Notes under the pieces: generated by a model
The model's input: the letters and a program-made list of their open reading frames with translations, nothing else
What the model was told of the DNA's origin: nothing
Database searches by the model: none
Shown here: in pieces, positions 26,012 to 33,906 of the stretch
How positions within the stretch are numbered: position 1 is the first letter of the stretch
Layout: every line of letters begins with the position of its first letter
Made by a program: the position numbers and the translations under genes
Source: Nitrososphaerota archaeon
Lineage (GTDB): Archaea > Thermoproteota > Nitrososphaeria > Nitrososphaerales > Nitrosopumilaceae
Length of the DNA: 45,991 bases
Reading direction: 5' to 3'
Assembly: GCA_028867275.1 (NCBI GenBank)
Contig: JAGWGU010000007.1
Span: 1 to 45,991 of the forward strand

Positions 26012-26368
26012 TTAACTGCCAAGCATCTTTCCAGCTAGATTCTGGTTTCTTGGGATCCAGTCTATCTTCAGGTTTGGAAACTTGGCTGCCAGTTCCCATG
26101 TTTCTCTTGCAAGGCTCCTCAACTGATCATTGTTGATGGCATATTCATGATTTAATTGCAAAACTGTATTTTTTGAGTCGCTATAGATTACAATTTTATC
26201 CAGAGCGCCTGAAAATTTTTTTAGTGCAGAAATTATGGCCATGTATTCAGCTTGGTTATTTGTTATGTTTGGCTCTTTTTTGTAAAATGATTCTCCTGTT
26301 TCTTTGACAAAGAATCCAAATCCAGAATTGGGACCGCCTGAGCCGTCAACAAATATGCTAAGGACCAT
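26012..26368 (-). CDS. RNase HI-like protein lacking the last motif Asp
   Basis: The 118-residue protein keeps three of the four acidic residues of RNase HI: Asp8 in FVDGSGG, Glu41 in NNQAEYMAIISAL and Asp64 in IYSDSKN. The usual ending N-x-x-A-D is replaced by NLAGKMLG, so the fourth metal ligand is missing or moved. RNase HI cuts RNA in RNA-DNA hybrids. Members with three acids can still be active, as the fourth is less essential, but this needs assay. It overlaps the upstream membrane-protein gene by 11 bp, so the four genes from 27458 to 26012 form one operon-like run. Confidence 0.82.
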   Translation of the reverse strand: MVLSIFVDGSGGPNSGFGFFVKETGESFYKKEPNITNNQAEYMAIISALKKFSGALDKIVIYSDSKNTVLQLNHEYAINNDQLRSLARETWELAAKFPNLKIDWIPRNQNLAGKMLGS

Positions 26369-26810
26369 CTTTGTACAACCTCATTAATTTTACGCTCAAA
26401 TTTACAGTTATCATATAGATTACAGTTGAGATAGATTGTGACACTAGAGATGCGGCATAGGCCTGGTATGAATTTGTGAGTAAATAATACTGAAGAGACC
26501 ATCTGCAGGCAGTATAGACAACCTCTCCTATTCCTAGAGAAGATATTACCTTTATTAGATCTCGCCTGAGCCCTGCCTTGTCCACCTGACCTGTTTCAAG
26601 GAGATATTTTTTCTTGTTGTCAATGTAATAAAGTGAGCCAAACGTGGAGAAATATACGACATAATCAACTCCCAGGGTTATTGTAGCATTGACATAATTT
26701 TGTTGGTTTGAAAACATTTGTGCAACAATTGCCGAAATAACGATCGATGCAAGAAATCCTAAAAGAATATTCTTGTTGAGTTTGAGATATTCTTTGTACT
26801 GTTGCTTCAC
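26358..26810 (-). CDS. Membrane protein, 150 residues, unknown
   Basis: Four hydrophobic segments are visible (NILLGFLASIVISAIVAQMF near 14-33, VDYVVYFSTFGSLYYI, ISSLGIGEVVYTACRWSLQYYLL, and SLVSQSISTVIYMITVNLSV). A charged loop KKKYLLETGQ lies between segments 2 and 3. No signature is recognised; GtrA-like flippase size is similar, but no motif supports it. It starts 35 bp after the 94-residue membrane protein's stop and overlaps the RNase HI-like gene, so these genes are probably co-transcribed. I infer only that it is an integral membrane protein. Confidence 0.75.
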   Translation of the reverse strand: MKQQYKEYLKLNKNILLGFLASIVISAIVAQMFSNQQNYVNATITLGVDYVVYFSTFGSLYYIDNKKKYLLETGQVDKAGLRRDLIKVISSLGIGEVVYTACRWSLQYYLLTNSYQAYAASLVSQSISTVIYMITVNLSVKLMRLYKDGP

Positions 26811-26845
26811 AGACTGATTTTATTCATCTTACAATTAAATCAAAT

Positions 26846-27130
26846 CTATTGCAGAGTTATTCTCAAAAATATTAGTACACCAGCAAGCTCTGCAACATGT
26901 ACTGCCAACAAGTATGGTAACAATGCAGAACCATAGAGTTCCATCATTGTAAAGTATGCATAGACTCCAATCACATTGTGCAAAAACAAGAGGCCTGCAA
27001 AAAAAATCATTCCCAGAGGCAGTTGTGCCTTAGTTTTGGAATACATTTTAGCAAAAACCCCTATGAGTACTCCAAGCGCTACCATATTAGCTCCAGACAC
27101 AATTGTGCTTGCAGTCATCATTGGTTCCAT
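26846..27130 (-). CDS. Small membrane protein, 94 residues, unknown
   Basis: The product has three hydrophobic segments: NMVALGVLIGVFAKMY at about 14-29, LGMIFFAGLLFLHNVIGVYA at about 39-58, and LLPYLLAVHVAELAGVLIFL. Two histidines lie inside membrane segments (LHNV and VHVAEL), which could bind heme or metal but this is only a suggestion. It sits 25 bp after the winged-helix gene's stop on the same strand. The family is not recognised. Confidence 0.72.
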   Translation of the reverse strand: MEPMMTASTIVSGANMVALGVLIGVFAKMYSKTKAQLPLGMIFFAGLLFLHNVIGVYAYFTMMELYGSALLPYLLAVHVAELAGVLIFLRITLQ

Positions 27131-27155
27131 TTGAAGAGACTTGGCTCCGCTTTGT

Positions 27156-27458
27156 TTATTTACTTTTTTCCAATTTGCTTACAATTTCGTCAAAGACTTG
27201 CATATTTACCTCAAGAAATGTAGAAATGAAAAATGTTGCACCATACTTGTCTCCCATTCGGGTTATCAGGTTGTTTTTTTCTAACACTCTCACGTGGTGC
27301 TGTATTGCCTTGTAATCTAGATTCATCTCCTTGGCAAGTTGGTTTGCATTAAGCGGTTTATCGCGTATATGAGAAATTAAACGAATTCTGTTCAAGCCAC
27401 CTTTTGAGCCCATAAATACAAACCACAAGAGACGTCTGGCATATGGATCTATAGGCAT
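27156..27458 (-). CDS. Winged-helix ArsR-like regulator
   Basis: This 100-residue protein is little more than a winged helix: GLNRIRLISHIRDKPLNANQLAKEMNLD at about 21-48, then YKAIQHHVRVLEKNNLI as the recognition helix, and a short wing. The C-terminus is a helix that may dimerise. No metal-binding cysteines are present, so it is not a classical ArsR metal sensor. It heads an apparent four-gene unit with two membrane proteins and the RNase HI-like protein, and is divergent from the radical SAM gene across 166 bp. It probably controls its own operon. Confidence 0.83.
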   Translation of the reverse strand: MPIDPYARRLLWFVFMGSKGGLNRIRLISHIRDKPLNANQLAKEMNLDYKAIQHHVRVLEKNNLITRMGDKYGATFFISTFLEVNMQVFDEIVSKLEKSK

Positions 27459-27624
27459 GTATGCTTGTGTATCATCAGTTAATTAATAGATCTTTATTTG
27501 TTTGACCCTAAATCCATGTAGAATCATGGATACGTAGAATGAATGTAGCTACAAGAGAAAAAGAAAAATTATTTTTAACGCATGATCGAATAACTGATAA
27601 GATAGATCAGGACTAGATGGTAGT

Positions 27625-28503
27625 ATGTTAGATTACGATTATCCATTGTACCGGCCTCCATCTGAAGCCAAGTCATTAATTTTTCAAGTCACACTAGGTT
27701 GCTCGTTTAACAAATGTTCGTACTGCAACATGTACCGCTCAAAGGAATATTCTGAAAGGCCATGGGAAGATATCAAGATGGAGATTGATCTTGCCTCAAA
27801 ACACATGCCCTACAGTACTAGAATATTTCTTGCAGACGGCGACGCATTAAACTTGCCAACTGAAAGAATGCTACAAATTCTAGACTATCTGCGAGAAAAG
27901 TTTCCAAACTTTGAGCGTATATCATGCTATGCCATGCCGCAAAATATTATGAAAAAGTCTCCAGAGGATCTCAAAAAGATGCATGCAGCAGGACTGACAA
28001 TGTTTTACATTGGGATAGAAAGTGGCTCAGACATAATTCTTAAAAAAGTTACCAAGGGGGCAACCGGTCAGACAATCATAAAGGCATGTCAAAAGGCAAA
28101 AGATGCAGGATATACCATATCATGCATGGTCATTTTGGGCCTTGGAGGAAAGACATACTCAAAGAACCACATAGAGGAGACTGCCAAAGTACTAAGTGCT
28201 TCTGCACCTCATTATGTAGGAGCCCTGACTCTGCATTTAGAAGATGGAATACGTGATGAATTTCTTACAAAATTCAAGGAGCCATTTTTGCCAATTGATG
28301 ATTCTGAGGCTCTAGGAGAGCTGGAATTATTGATATCAAAGATGGAGCCTAGTGATCCGGTTGTATTTCGTGCAAATCATGGATCAAACGCTTATCCAAT
28401 AGGCGGAACTTTTCCGCAAGACAAGCAGTCCATGCTACAAAAAATTTCATATCTCAGAGACCATCCAGAATTATGCAGACCTATTGGCCTTAGAGGATTT
28501 TAA
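27625..28503 (+). CDS. Radical SAM protein
   Basis: The 292-residue protein has the cluster motif CSFNKCSYC (CxxxxCxxC, residues about 26-34), an unusual spacing found in a subset of HemN/Elp3-like enzymes. RIFLADGDALNLP corresponds to the SAM-binding GGE-like strand, and FYIGIESGSDIILKKVTKGAT is the typical GIESG core. The C-terminus carries FRANHGSNAYPIGGTFPQD, seen in this family but of unknown role. No B12-binding or TRAM domain is present. The substrate cannot be inferred. The next small gene overlaps its end by 20 bp. Confidence 0.87.
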   Translation: MLDYDYPLYRPPSEAKSLIFQVTLGCSFNKCSYCNMYRSKEYSERPWEDIKMEIDLASKHMPYSTRIFLADGDALNLPTERMLQILDYLREKFPNFERISCYAMPQNIMKKSPEDLKKMHAAGLTMFYIGIESGSDIILKKVTKGATGQTIIKACQKAKDAGYTISCMVILGLGGKTYSKNHIEETAKVLSASAPHYVGALTLHLEDGIRDEFLTKFKEPFLPIDDSEALGELELLISKMEPSDPVVFRANHGSNAYPIGGTFPQDKQSMLQKISYLRDHPELCRPIGLRGF

Positions 28504-28723
28504 GTGGGTTCACAGGATAGTCTATTTGATTACCCCATCAGAGAGATCAAGAAAGATAGAATTGGACAGAATAATGGAAAATAAAAAACTACAAGGAAGT
28601 TGGTCTACTTTTTCCAACCAGGCAGGATTAATTGTAAAAATACTATCAGATTCAATCGATGATATCAAAGATGCTATACATTCAATCACAGATTCCTCAA
28701 GGCAGATAATCTTACAAAAATAA
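28484..28723 (+). CDS. Small helical protein coupled to the radical SAM gene
   Basis: A 79-residue frame begins at TTG 28484 inside the end of the radical SAM gene; an internal TTG at 28526 is another possible start. The product is mainly helical and polar, with VKILSDSIDDIKDAIHSITDS near the end. No motif is recognised. Overlap with the upstream gene suggests translational coupling, and it may be a partner of the radical SAM enzyme. It is followed by the small membrane gene on the opposite strand. Confidence 0.6.
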   Translation: MALEDFKWVHRIVYLITPSERSRKIELDRIMENKKLQGSWSTFSNQAGLIVKILSDSIDDIKDAIHSITDSSRQIILQK

Positions 28724-28726
28724 TTT

Positions 28727-28834
28727 TTAATGTCTCATTTTAAAACTTATCACAAATGTTATGACTGCAACAATTACACCTATGATGACCATTGTAATTT
28801 CTACATACATCTTGTCAGTTGGATCCGTAACCAT
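28727..28834 (-). CDS. Single-span membrane microprotein, 35 residues
   Basis: An ATG at 28834 opens a 35-codon frame with stop TAA at 28727-28729. The polar start MVTDPTDKMYVEIT leads into a hydrophobic segment (VIIGVIVAVITFVISF), and the end is basic (KMRH). This follows the positive-inside pattern of a single transmembrane segment with an outside N-terminus. It ends 4 bp from the opposite-strand gene, as expected for a packed genome. A plus-strand 40-codon frame overlaps it and is less convincing. It is too short for motif assignment. Confidence 0.55.
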   Translation of the reverse strand: MVTDPTDKMYVEITMVIIGVIVAVITFVISFKMRH

Positions 28835-28892
28835 TTACACGTTACGTCATTTATACAGTATTATTAAAAACACAGTAACATAGTTACATGAG

Positions 28893-28904
28893 ACTTAATA
28901 AATT
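28893..28904 (+). promoter_or_regulatory. TATA-like box for FAD oxidoreductase
   Basis: The run acttaataaatt ends 25 bp before the ATG at 28930, consistent with a leaderless or nearly leaderless message. Confidence 0.5.
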
Positions 28905-28929
28905 TACATGACAGGATAAGCTGATATTT

Positions 28930-30249
28930 ATGATCTTGCAGGATTGGTGGTTTACAACTTTATTGGGAGTTAGTGAACCCATTAGAGAACCAATGAGAGG
29001 TCAAATAAAAACAGACGTACTAATAGTAGGCGCAGGAGCTGCTGGTCTTGCAGCTGCACTTCGCTTTGTTGGGTCAGGAAAGAAAGTAGTATTGATTGAC
29101 AAGAATATTTGCGGTGGAAGCTCTACTGGTAAGAGTGCAGGTTTTCTAACTCCTGACAGCGAACTTGAGCTGTCACAATTATTGCGAAGGTATGGTGCAA
29201 AGGGTGCAAAGGATTTGTGGGAAGTTGCATCAAAAGGAGTTGATATAATGGTAGATCACATCAAAAAATACCAGATAGAATGCGATCTACAAGTTCAGGA
29301 TTGTCTTTTTTTAGGGAAAGATGCTAGCGGGTGGAAAGATGTGCAGGATGAGGTAAAGGCACGAAAGAAGATTGGCTACTCCAGCAAAGTGTATACGGAA
29401 TCAGAGATGCCCTCCATTATCGGATCAAAGGCATATTCGGGAGCAATTCGGTATACAGGAACGTATGGAGTTAATCCTCTTTTGTACGCACAGGGAATCA
29501 AGCAGATTCTTTTGGATAACGGTATAGAGATCTTTGAATCATCAGAAGTACTTTCTTGGGAAGGTCATACCGTTCACACACATCTCGGTTCGGTAACTGC
29601 AGACAAGATCATCTTTTGCATAGACAAACCAAAACCTGAGATTACAAAATATCATGAAAGCGTATACCATGCTCAGACTTTTCTTTCTATTAGCGAACCC
29701 TTGGGAGACGATGAGATTGCAAAACTTTTCCCACAAGGACCTCTCCAATGTTGGGACTCTGATCTTATCTACACTTATTTTCGGCTTACAGGTACAAAAC
29801 GATTGCTAGTTGGAGGTGGAGACATGTTAACAACTTATGCAAAAAATGATACTACTACACCCCGTGTCATAGATCATGTCATAAATGGATTGAAAGAAAA
29901 AATTCCAACAATTCGGCCTCTTAGATTTACTCAATACTGGCAGGGACGAATCGACATGACAAGAGACCTTATTCCTACAGTGCTTGTTGACCCAGAGCAC
30001 CCTTGGACCCATTTTGTTCTTGGCTGTGTTGGTCTTCCATGGGGTACTTTTTGTGGAGACTTTGCTGCCCGAAATGTTCTTGACGACAAGGAATTAGACA
30101 GTGAAAAATATTACAGGTATTTTTCACCTAACAGAAAGTTCATGATTCCATTGTGGTTAGAGCATGTTCTTGGAAAGAGAATAGTCTTTACTGTAAACAA
30201 TGCATGGGCAAAATACAAACAAAAAGATACAGTACATTCCAACTCTTGA
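28930..30249 (+). CDS. FAD-dependent oxidoreductase, DAO/PuuB-like
   Basis: The 439-residue protein has the dinucleotide motif DVLIVGAGAAGLAAALRF (about 30-47) followed by VVLIDK, and the second FAD-contact motif GGSSTGKSAGFLTP (about 60-75). This is the layout of the D-amino acid oxidase / gamma-glutamylputrescine oxidoreductase superfamily. The C-terminus has FVLGCVGLPWGTFCGDFAA, the loop that closes over FAD. Unlike GlpD, no membrane-anchor pattern is evident. The substrate is probably an amino acid or polyamine derivative. It stands alone between a small membrane gene and a 412-bp spacer. Confidence 0.85.
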   Translation: MILQDWWFTTLLGVSEPIREPMRGQIKTDVLIVGAGAAGLAAALRFVGSGKKVVLIDKNICGGSSTGKSAGFLTPDSELELSQLLRRYGAKGAKDLWEVASKGVDIMVDHIKKYQIECDLQVQDCLFLGKDASGWKDVQDEVKARKKIGYSSKVYTESEMPSIIGSKAYSGAIRYTGTYGVNPLLYAQGIKQILLDNGIEIFESSEVLSWEGHTVHTHLGSVTADKIIFCIDKPKPEITKYHESVYHAQTFLSISEPLGDDEIAKLFPQGPLQCWDSDLIYTYFRLTGTKRLLVGGGDMLTTYAKNDTTTPRVIDHVINGLKEKIPTIRPLRFTQYWQGRIDMTRDLIPTVLVDPEHPWTHFVLGCVGLPWGTFCGDFAARNVLDDKELDSEKYYRYFSPNRKFMIPLWLEHVLGKRIVFTVNNAWAKYKQKDTVHSNS

Positions 30250-30661
30250 CCCGGAATAGAACTTTAATTTGGTCTGGATCAACTAAACTTTCATATAGAT
30301 TTGAGTCCTGGGGGAAAGTGTTGTCTTCAGTAATTTTTTGAAGACTATTGTTTGAAATTACGTGAACCATGTGAGTATAGAAACATTCTAAGATTTAACT
30401 TCGTTTTATCAGGAAAACCTGTTTCAAAATATATTGTACAAAGCTGGATCTATGAAAAATACTAGTGTTAGTGATAATTTTGGACCCAGGTTTACATAAA
30501 ATTAGAATATGACTGGAAAATGAATTCAAAGTTAAGATCGGACTGGAGGGGATGTCAGACTATCACCTTTTTAGGTCAGACTTTTAAGTTTGATTGGAAT
30601 TGTTGTGTATTCAGTGACGAATCCGATTTAGAATTTTTCTAATCTTTCAATTTTTTTCATC
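30250..30661. other. Gene-free spacer between convergent genes, 412 bp
   Basis: No coding frame above 20 codons looks real. A stem of 7 bp (GTCTTCA at 30323-30329 with TGAAGAC at 30339-30345, loop rich in T) lies 74 bp after the oxidoreductase stop and may mark its transcript end. An eight-base word gtcagact occurs twice near 30555 and 30574. Otherwise nothing is recognised. Confidence 0.45.
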
Positions 30662-31087
30662 TTATTTTACTACCAATACGGGAATCTCTGATTGGTGTAC
30701 AGTAGAATGGGCTACACTACCTAATAGTAATTCTCTAATTCTGCCATGACTTCGTCCCCCTATTACAATCATGTCAAACGGTCTATTGTTGGCAAATTCT
30801 GCTACATATTCACTCGGTACACCGTTTGCTATCCAATATTTGAATTCAATACCATTATTTTCTGAAATCTTTTTTGCTCGTTCGAGGAATTTTTTTGCCT
30901 CTTCTGTCATTTTTTGCTTAAAGGAGCTTGACATACCAGGCATGAATATTGGAGGTTCGTTTGGAATAACACAGAGTCCAACCAAAGTTGCCCCAAATGG
31001 TTTTGCCAATGTTATGGCCATGTCTAGCCCTTTGAATGATTTTTTGGAACCATCAAGAGATACTAAAATTTTCTTAATCGTCGTCAT
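30662..31087 (-). CDS. Universal stress protein (UspA family)
   Basis: The 141-residue single-domain UspA protein has IKKILVSLDGSKKSFKGLDMAI at the start and the ATP-binding signature IGGRSHGRIRELLLGSVAHSTV at about 109-130 (G-x2-G-x9-G-S pattern), ending IPVLVVK. It should bind ATP and act in stress responses; many Nitrososphaerota carry several copies. The Pro-rich loop FMPGMSSSF in the middle is family-typical. It is followed on the same strand by a 63-bp gap and the unknown helical gene. Confidence 0.94.
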   Translation of the reverse strand: MTTIKKILVSLDGSKKSFKGLDMAITLAKPFGATLVGLCVIPNEPPIFMPGMSSSFKQKMTEEAKKFLERAKKISENNGIEFKYWIANGVPSEYVAEFANNRPFDMIVIGGRSHGRIRELLLGSVAHSTVHQSEIPVLVVK

Positions 31088-31150
31088 CTATTCAATTTTT
31101 CCGATTGATTTTCTATACTAAACATTCTACTACTGGTACATGAAATACAT

Positions 31151-31696
31151 TCATGATATTTCCTTTGCAACAATTTGATTTTTCTGAGCCTTTTTATTGG
31201 ACAAAGATTTTTTTCTTGGAATTTGTTCTTGCATAAAATTGTCGTTGTATTCTTTTACCTGCTTGATAATCGCTATTAACATATTTTTTTGAATAGGAGG
31301 CATATTCTCAAACATATCATGATACATTTCGGCCATTTGCAAAATATGTATGAACCCTTGATTGAAAATTCTCATATTTTTTGTCCCATAGTCTAGCAAT
31401 GAAGTATAAAATGAGCGTATGAGGTGCATGGTGTTTATCCAGGATTTAGTAATTATCATTGATTCCTTATCCATTAAATCTGTGTCATACCATATTGAAT
31501 AATTTTTTGTAAATTTTTTCTGTAGATCCACATGATACTGAAGTAGGTCTAATACTTCTACCAAGTATTTACTTCGAAAATCAGCAGAAATATTTGAGAA
31601 ATCTCTAGAAAATTTGTCTATTTCTTCAATTCTTAGTTTATAATTTGATTTGAGTATGTCTACAAATTCACTGTTTTGCTTCTCATTTGTATTCAA
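31151..31696 (-). CDS. Helical protein of unknown function, 181 residues
   Basis: The product is almost entirely predicted helix, with aromatic and Lys/Glu-rich stretches (SADFRSKYLVEVLDLLQYHV and FIHILQMAEMYHDMFENMPP). No enzyme motif, membrane segment or cysteine is seen. The size and helical build are like phasin or PhaE-type proteins that bind storage-polymer granules, but this cannot be shown. It is on the same strand as the universal stress gene and divergent from the roadblock-like gene. The Lys-rich C-terminus may be disordered. Confidence 0.65.
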   Translation of the reverse strand: MNTNEKQNSEFVDILKSNYKLRIEEIDKFSRDFSNISADFRSKYLVEVLDLLQYHVDLQKKFTKNYSIWYDTDLMDKESMIITKSWINTMHLIRSFYTSLLDYGTKNMRIFNQGFIHILQMAEMYHDMFENMPPIQKNMLIAIIKQVKEYNDNFMQEQIPRKKSLSNKKAQKNQIVAKEIS

Positions 31697-31996
31697 ATCT
31701 TTTCATCTTTTCTATTTCCACATACTCATCGTATCGAATAAACTTTCTGTACATTCCCACTACACTGCCACACCCAACAAATAAAGACGATTTAAAATTA
31801 AGATTATGGCGTTTTTGTACGGCGCTAAAACATACTTTATGGTAAATTACCATATAGACGAAAAACTAACTCAGAAAAATCTCAAAAGTTATAATTAGAT
31901 CTTATACAACTGAGTCTACAGATTCTTGATTTTATTTGACATGATTGCAGTGTACATGCTATAGACAATTTATAGTACTATGTTACAGATTAAGAC
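31697..31996. other. Divergent promoter region with a palindrome
   Basis: The 300-bp gap between divergent genes has a near-perfect palindrome at 31838-31854 (listed separately) and a TATA-like aatttatagta at 31968-31978, about 24 bp before the ATG at 31997. No coding frame is seen. Confidence 0.45.
31838..31854. promoter_or_regulatory. Operator-like palindrome
   Basis: TATGGTAA and TTACCATA are exact reverse complements separated by one base. Its place between divergent genes suggests a dimeric repressor or activator site, though the distances to both starts (about 142 bp) are longer than usual for a simple operator. Confidence 0.4.
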
Positions 31997-32401
31997 ATGT
32001 TACTAGATTCAAAAATGAATATGTTATCAAGTGAATTGTGCAAATCCGTGATGGCAATGAATAATCATATAGAATTTGTGGCAATTATTGATAAAATGGG
32101 GAGAGTCAGGGGGAGCCAAGGTCGCAACAGTACTATTAAAAAACTTACGAGTACTGCCAAAGAAATATTTTTTATGGAAAATGCTCTCGTGTATAGAATG
32201 AGAAAGGATTTTGATGTGAGTTTAGGCGAATTAAGATTTACCTATGTAGAAAGGGCTAGAAGAGGTCTATTTTATTTTCCAATGGCTGATCAATTGTTGC
32301 TAGTATCTTTCTTGAGAACACATGTTAACTCCTTGACATTAGCAAGAAGCATTACACAGCTAGTATGTAAATATGAGAAAAAATTGGAAAAAATATCATA
32401 A
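31997..32401 (+). CDS. Roadblock/LC7-like protein of archaeal type, 134 residues
   Basis: The 134-residue protein has a middle section (HIEFVAIIDKMGRVRGSQGR near 28-47, then ARRGLFYFPMADQLLLVSF near 90-110) that reads like the beta-strand pair of a roadblock/LC7 or profilin-like fold. There is no enzyme motif. Similar short proteins are multiplied in Nitrososphaerota genomes. I would describe it as an archaeal domain of unknown function. A TATA-like box is 24 bp upstream. Its role may be in GTPase regulation if the fold holds, but this is inference. Confidence 0.6.
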   Translation: MLLDSKMNMLSSELCKSVMAMNNHIEFVAIIDKMGRVRGSQGRNSTIKKLTSTAKEIFFMENALVYRMRKDFDVSLGELRFTYVERARRGLFYFPMADQLLLVSFLRTHVNSLTLARSITQLVCKYEKKLEKIS

Positions 32402-32423
32402 GTTATATTTTCTCAATAAAATG

Positions 32424-33038
32424 CTATGCTGGTAAAAATCTACCATATCCTACTATTCCATTCTGATTGACATTCCATATTGCAGGTTTTATCCACAGAT
32501 TCCCATCGTTATCTGTCTCGAGGTAAAGAACTGGCAATACGTTTGACGGTGCAGCTTGAAGAGATGCAGGCCCTGCAAAGGCTTTGCCATTTATCATGTT
32601 GTACATACTTCCATGACATGGACATTCCCCTCGCTTTCTTCCTTCTTGTGGCCAGTATTTCCATAAACACCACAAATGCAAACAAACCATGCTATATGCA
32701 CGAAATGCAGTGACATCATCTTTATCACCGCCAAGTTCTTCAGGCAATCGAACAAACTGCCATTTTTTAAATGCCTCTTGATCCAAAACAGTATCTCCAG
32801 TTTTTGGATATGTAATAACCTCTGAGTGATTCTTAGGAAAAGTCTTGACGTTTGCTTGTGTCCCATCTGGCAGCATGACTTGGGCTCTTTCCAAGGATGC
32901 ATTTGATGGATTTGGCATGAATTTACCCCACTGAACAAATGGTGTAAATGTCAAAGCAACACCTCCGGCTGCAAGTAGTTTAAGAAAATCTCTTCTTGTA
33001 ACGCTATCTTTTCGAGATTCTATCTCGGTTGGATCCAC
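32424..33038 (-). CDS. Rieske 2Fe-2S protein with Tat signal
   Basis: The 204-residue protein has the Tat motif TRRDFLKLLAAGGVAL (Arg15-Arg16) and then a Rieske domain in which CLH (C-x-H) and CPCHGS (C-x-x-H with G-S) hold the cluster. The first loop is longer than in bacterial Rieske proteins, with a Trp- and Gly-rich insert between them. The FLPA ending is typical for the archaeal protein. It is expected in a complex III-type quinol oxidation complex, on the outside of the membrane. No cytochrome b gene is in the window, so the partner lies elsewhere. It is a lone gene here. Confidence 0.92.
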   Translation of the reverse strand: MDPTEIESRKDSVTRRDFLKLLAAGGVALTFTPFVQWGKFMPNPSNASLERAQVMLPDGTQANVKTFPKNHSEVITYPKTGDTVLDQEAFKKWQFVRLPEELGGDKDDVTAFRAYSMVCLHLWCLWKYWPQEGRKRGECPCHGSMYNMINGKAFAGPASLQAAPSNVLPVLYLETDNDGNLWIKPAIWNVNQNGIVGYGRFLPA

Positions 33039-33263
33039 ATAAATCCCCTACTTGTAGAGAAATGGTTCTTTTGAAACTCAATACGTAAAAACAGAATTTT
33101 TGATTTGGTTATCAATCGTGACTTTAATACGACTTCTTGCTTTTTATGGATTCTCTTACCAGTGGAAAGATATTCTTTATCCTTCAATTTAGCAGTGTCA
33201 ATTATAAGGTTCTATCAAATCTACGTCAGAATTCTTCACTGTCAAAAGTCGTTGGGTGATTGG

Positions 33264-33701
33264 TTACGTATTACCTATGTATTTTACATGTTGAAAATAG
33301 TATAGGCTACCTAACGGATAGTTGAATCCAAAGCCCAAAGGAATGTTCCGTACACTCTCTTGATGAACTAATCTATATCCCTCCCTTGTCAGCTTATCAA
33401 CCAATTCCAAAAACTCTTCATTTCCCCCGAGCTTACGTAATACTATAGCTACTGCATCCGTTTTCATAAAGACCATTTCTTTATTTTGAAAAATCTTTTT
33501 CAGAAATTGACCTTCGCTTTTCATATTGCTTCCCTGATAACTGGCTAGTTCCTTTGCAATACTGGTATTTTCTTCTGTAGCATCCTTGATGTCAGTGATC
33601 TTATCTACTACAGAGTCCTTAATGTCTGTGACTTTGTGGAATTCTTCTCCTACCTTTTCCTTCAATCCTTTCAATAAACTGGAATCATGATCCTCATCCA
33701 A
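33264..33701 (-). CDS. Unknown protein with repeated N-terminal segment
   Basis: The 145-residue product starts at a TTG (33701) that overlaps the previous gene's stop by 8 bp. The N-terminal third is Asp/Lys-rich and holds a near repeat (VTDIKDSVVDKITDIKDA). The C-terminal part (KTDAVAIVLRKLGGNEEFLE onwards) looks like a compact alpha/beta domain and ends with aromatic residues. No family is recognised. It is translationally coupled to the 70-codon frame that begins in the tRNA-Val gene. Confidence 0.65.
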   Translation of the reverse strand: MDEDHDSSLLKGLKEKVGEEFHKVTDIKDSVVDKITDIKDATEENTSIAKELASYQGSNMKSEGQFLKKIFQNKEMVFMKTDAVAIVLRKLGGNEEFLELVDKLTREGYRLVHQESVRNIPLGFGFNYPLGSLYYFQHVKYIGNT

Positions 33702-33906
33702 CGGATCTGATTATCATCTCGACCTTAAAAATTAGATCACTTTCTGCTACTTTTTTCCCTCTAATAATTTCAGACCCATATTCTAATAGTTTGAATCCGA
33801 TGGGATAGGCATTATATTGTCTTAATTTTAGTTCCAGTCTTGGGATTGAGGCATATGGTGTGCTATTCTTGGATCCATAAATGTACCCAGAAAAGAATGG
33901 GTCCAC
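33694..33906 (-). CDS. Small protein whose frame starts in the tRNA-Val end
   Basis: A frame of 70 codons begins at GTG 33904-33906, inside the last nine bases of the tRNA-Val gene, and ends TGA at 33694. Its product (SIPRLELKLRQYNAYPIGFK and IFKVEMIIRSVG within it) looks like a small beta-rich protein and its stop overlaps the next start. No other normal start exists in frame, so either the GTG is used, or an unusual start such as ATT. Expression from the tRNA promoter is conceivable. No family is recognised. Confidence 0.45.
   Translation of the reverse strand: MDPFFSGYIYGSKNSTPYASIPRLELKLRQYNAYPIGFKLLEYGSEIIRGKKVAESDLIFKVEMIIRSVG

Noticed and set aside
28761-28883. Plus-strand 40-codon frame with a hydrophobic centre
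   Set aside because: It overlaps the minus-strand 35-codon membrane gene, which has a better polar start and positive-inside pattern and a tighter junction.
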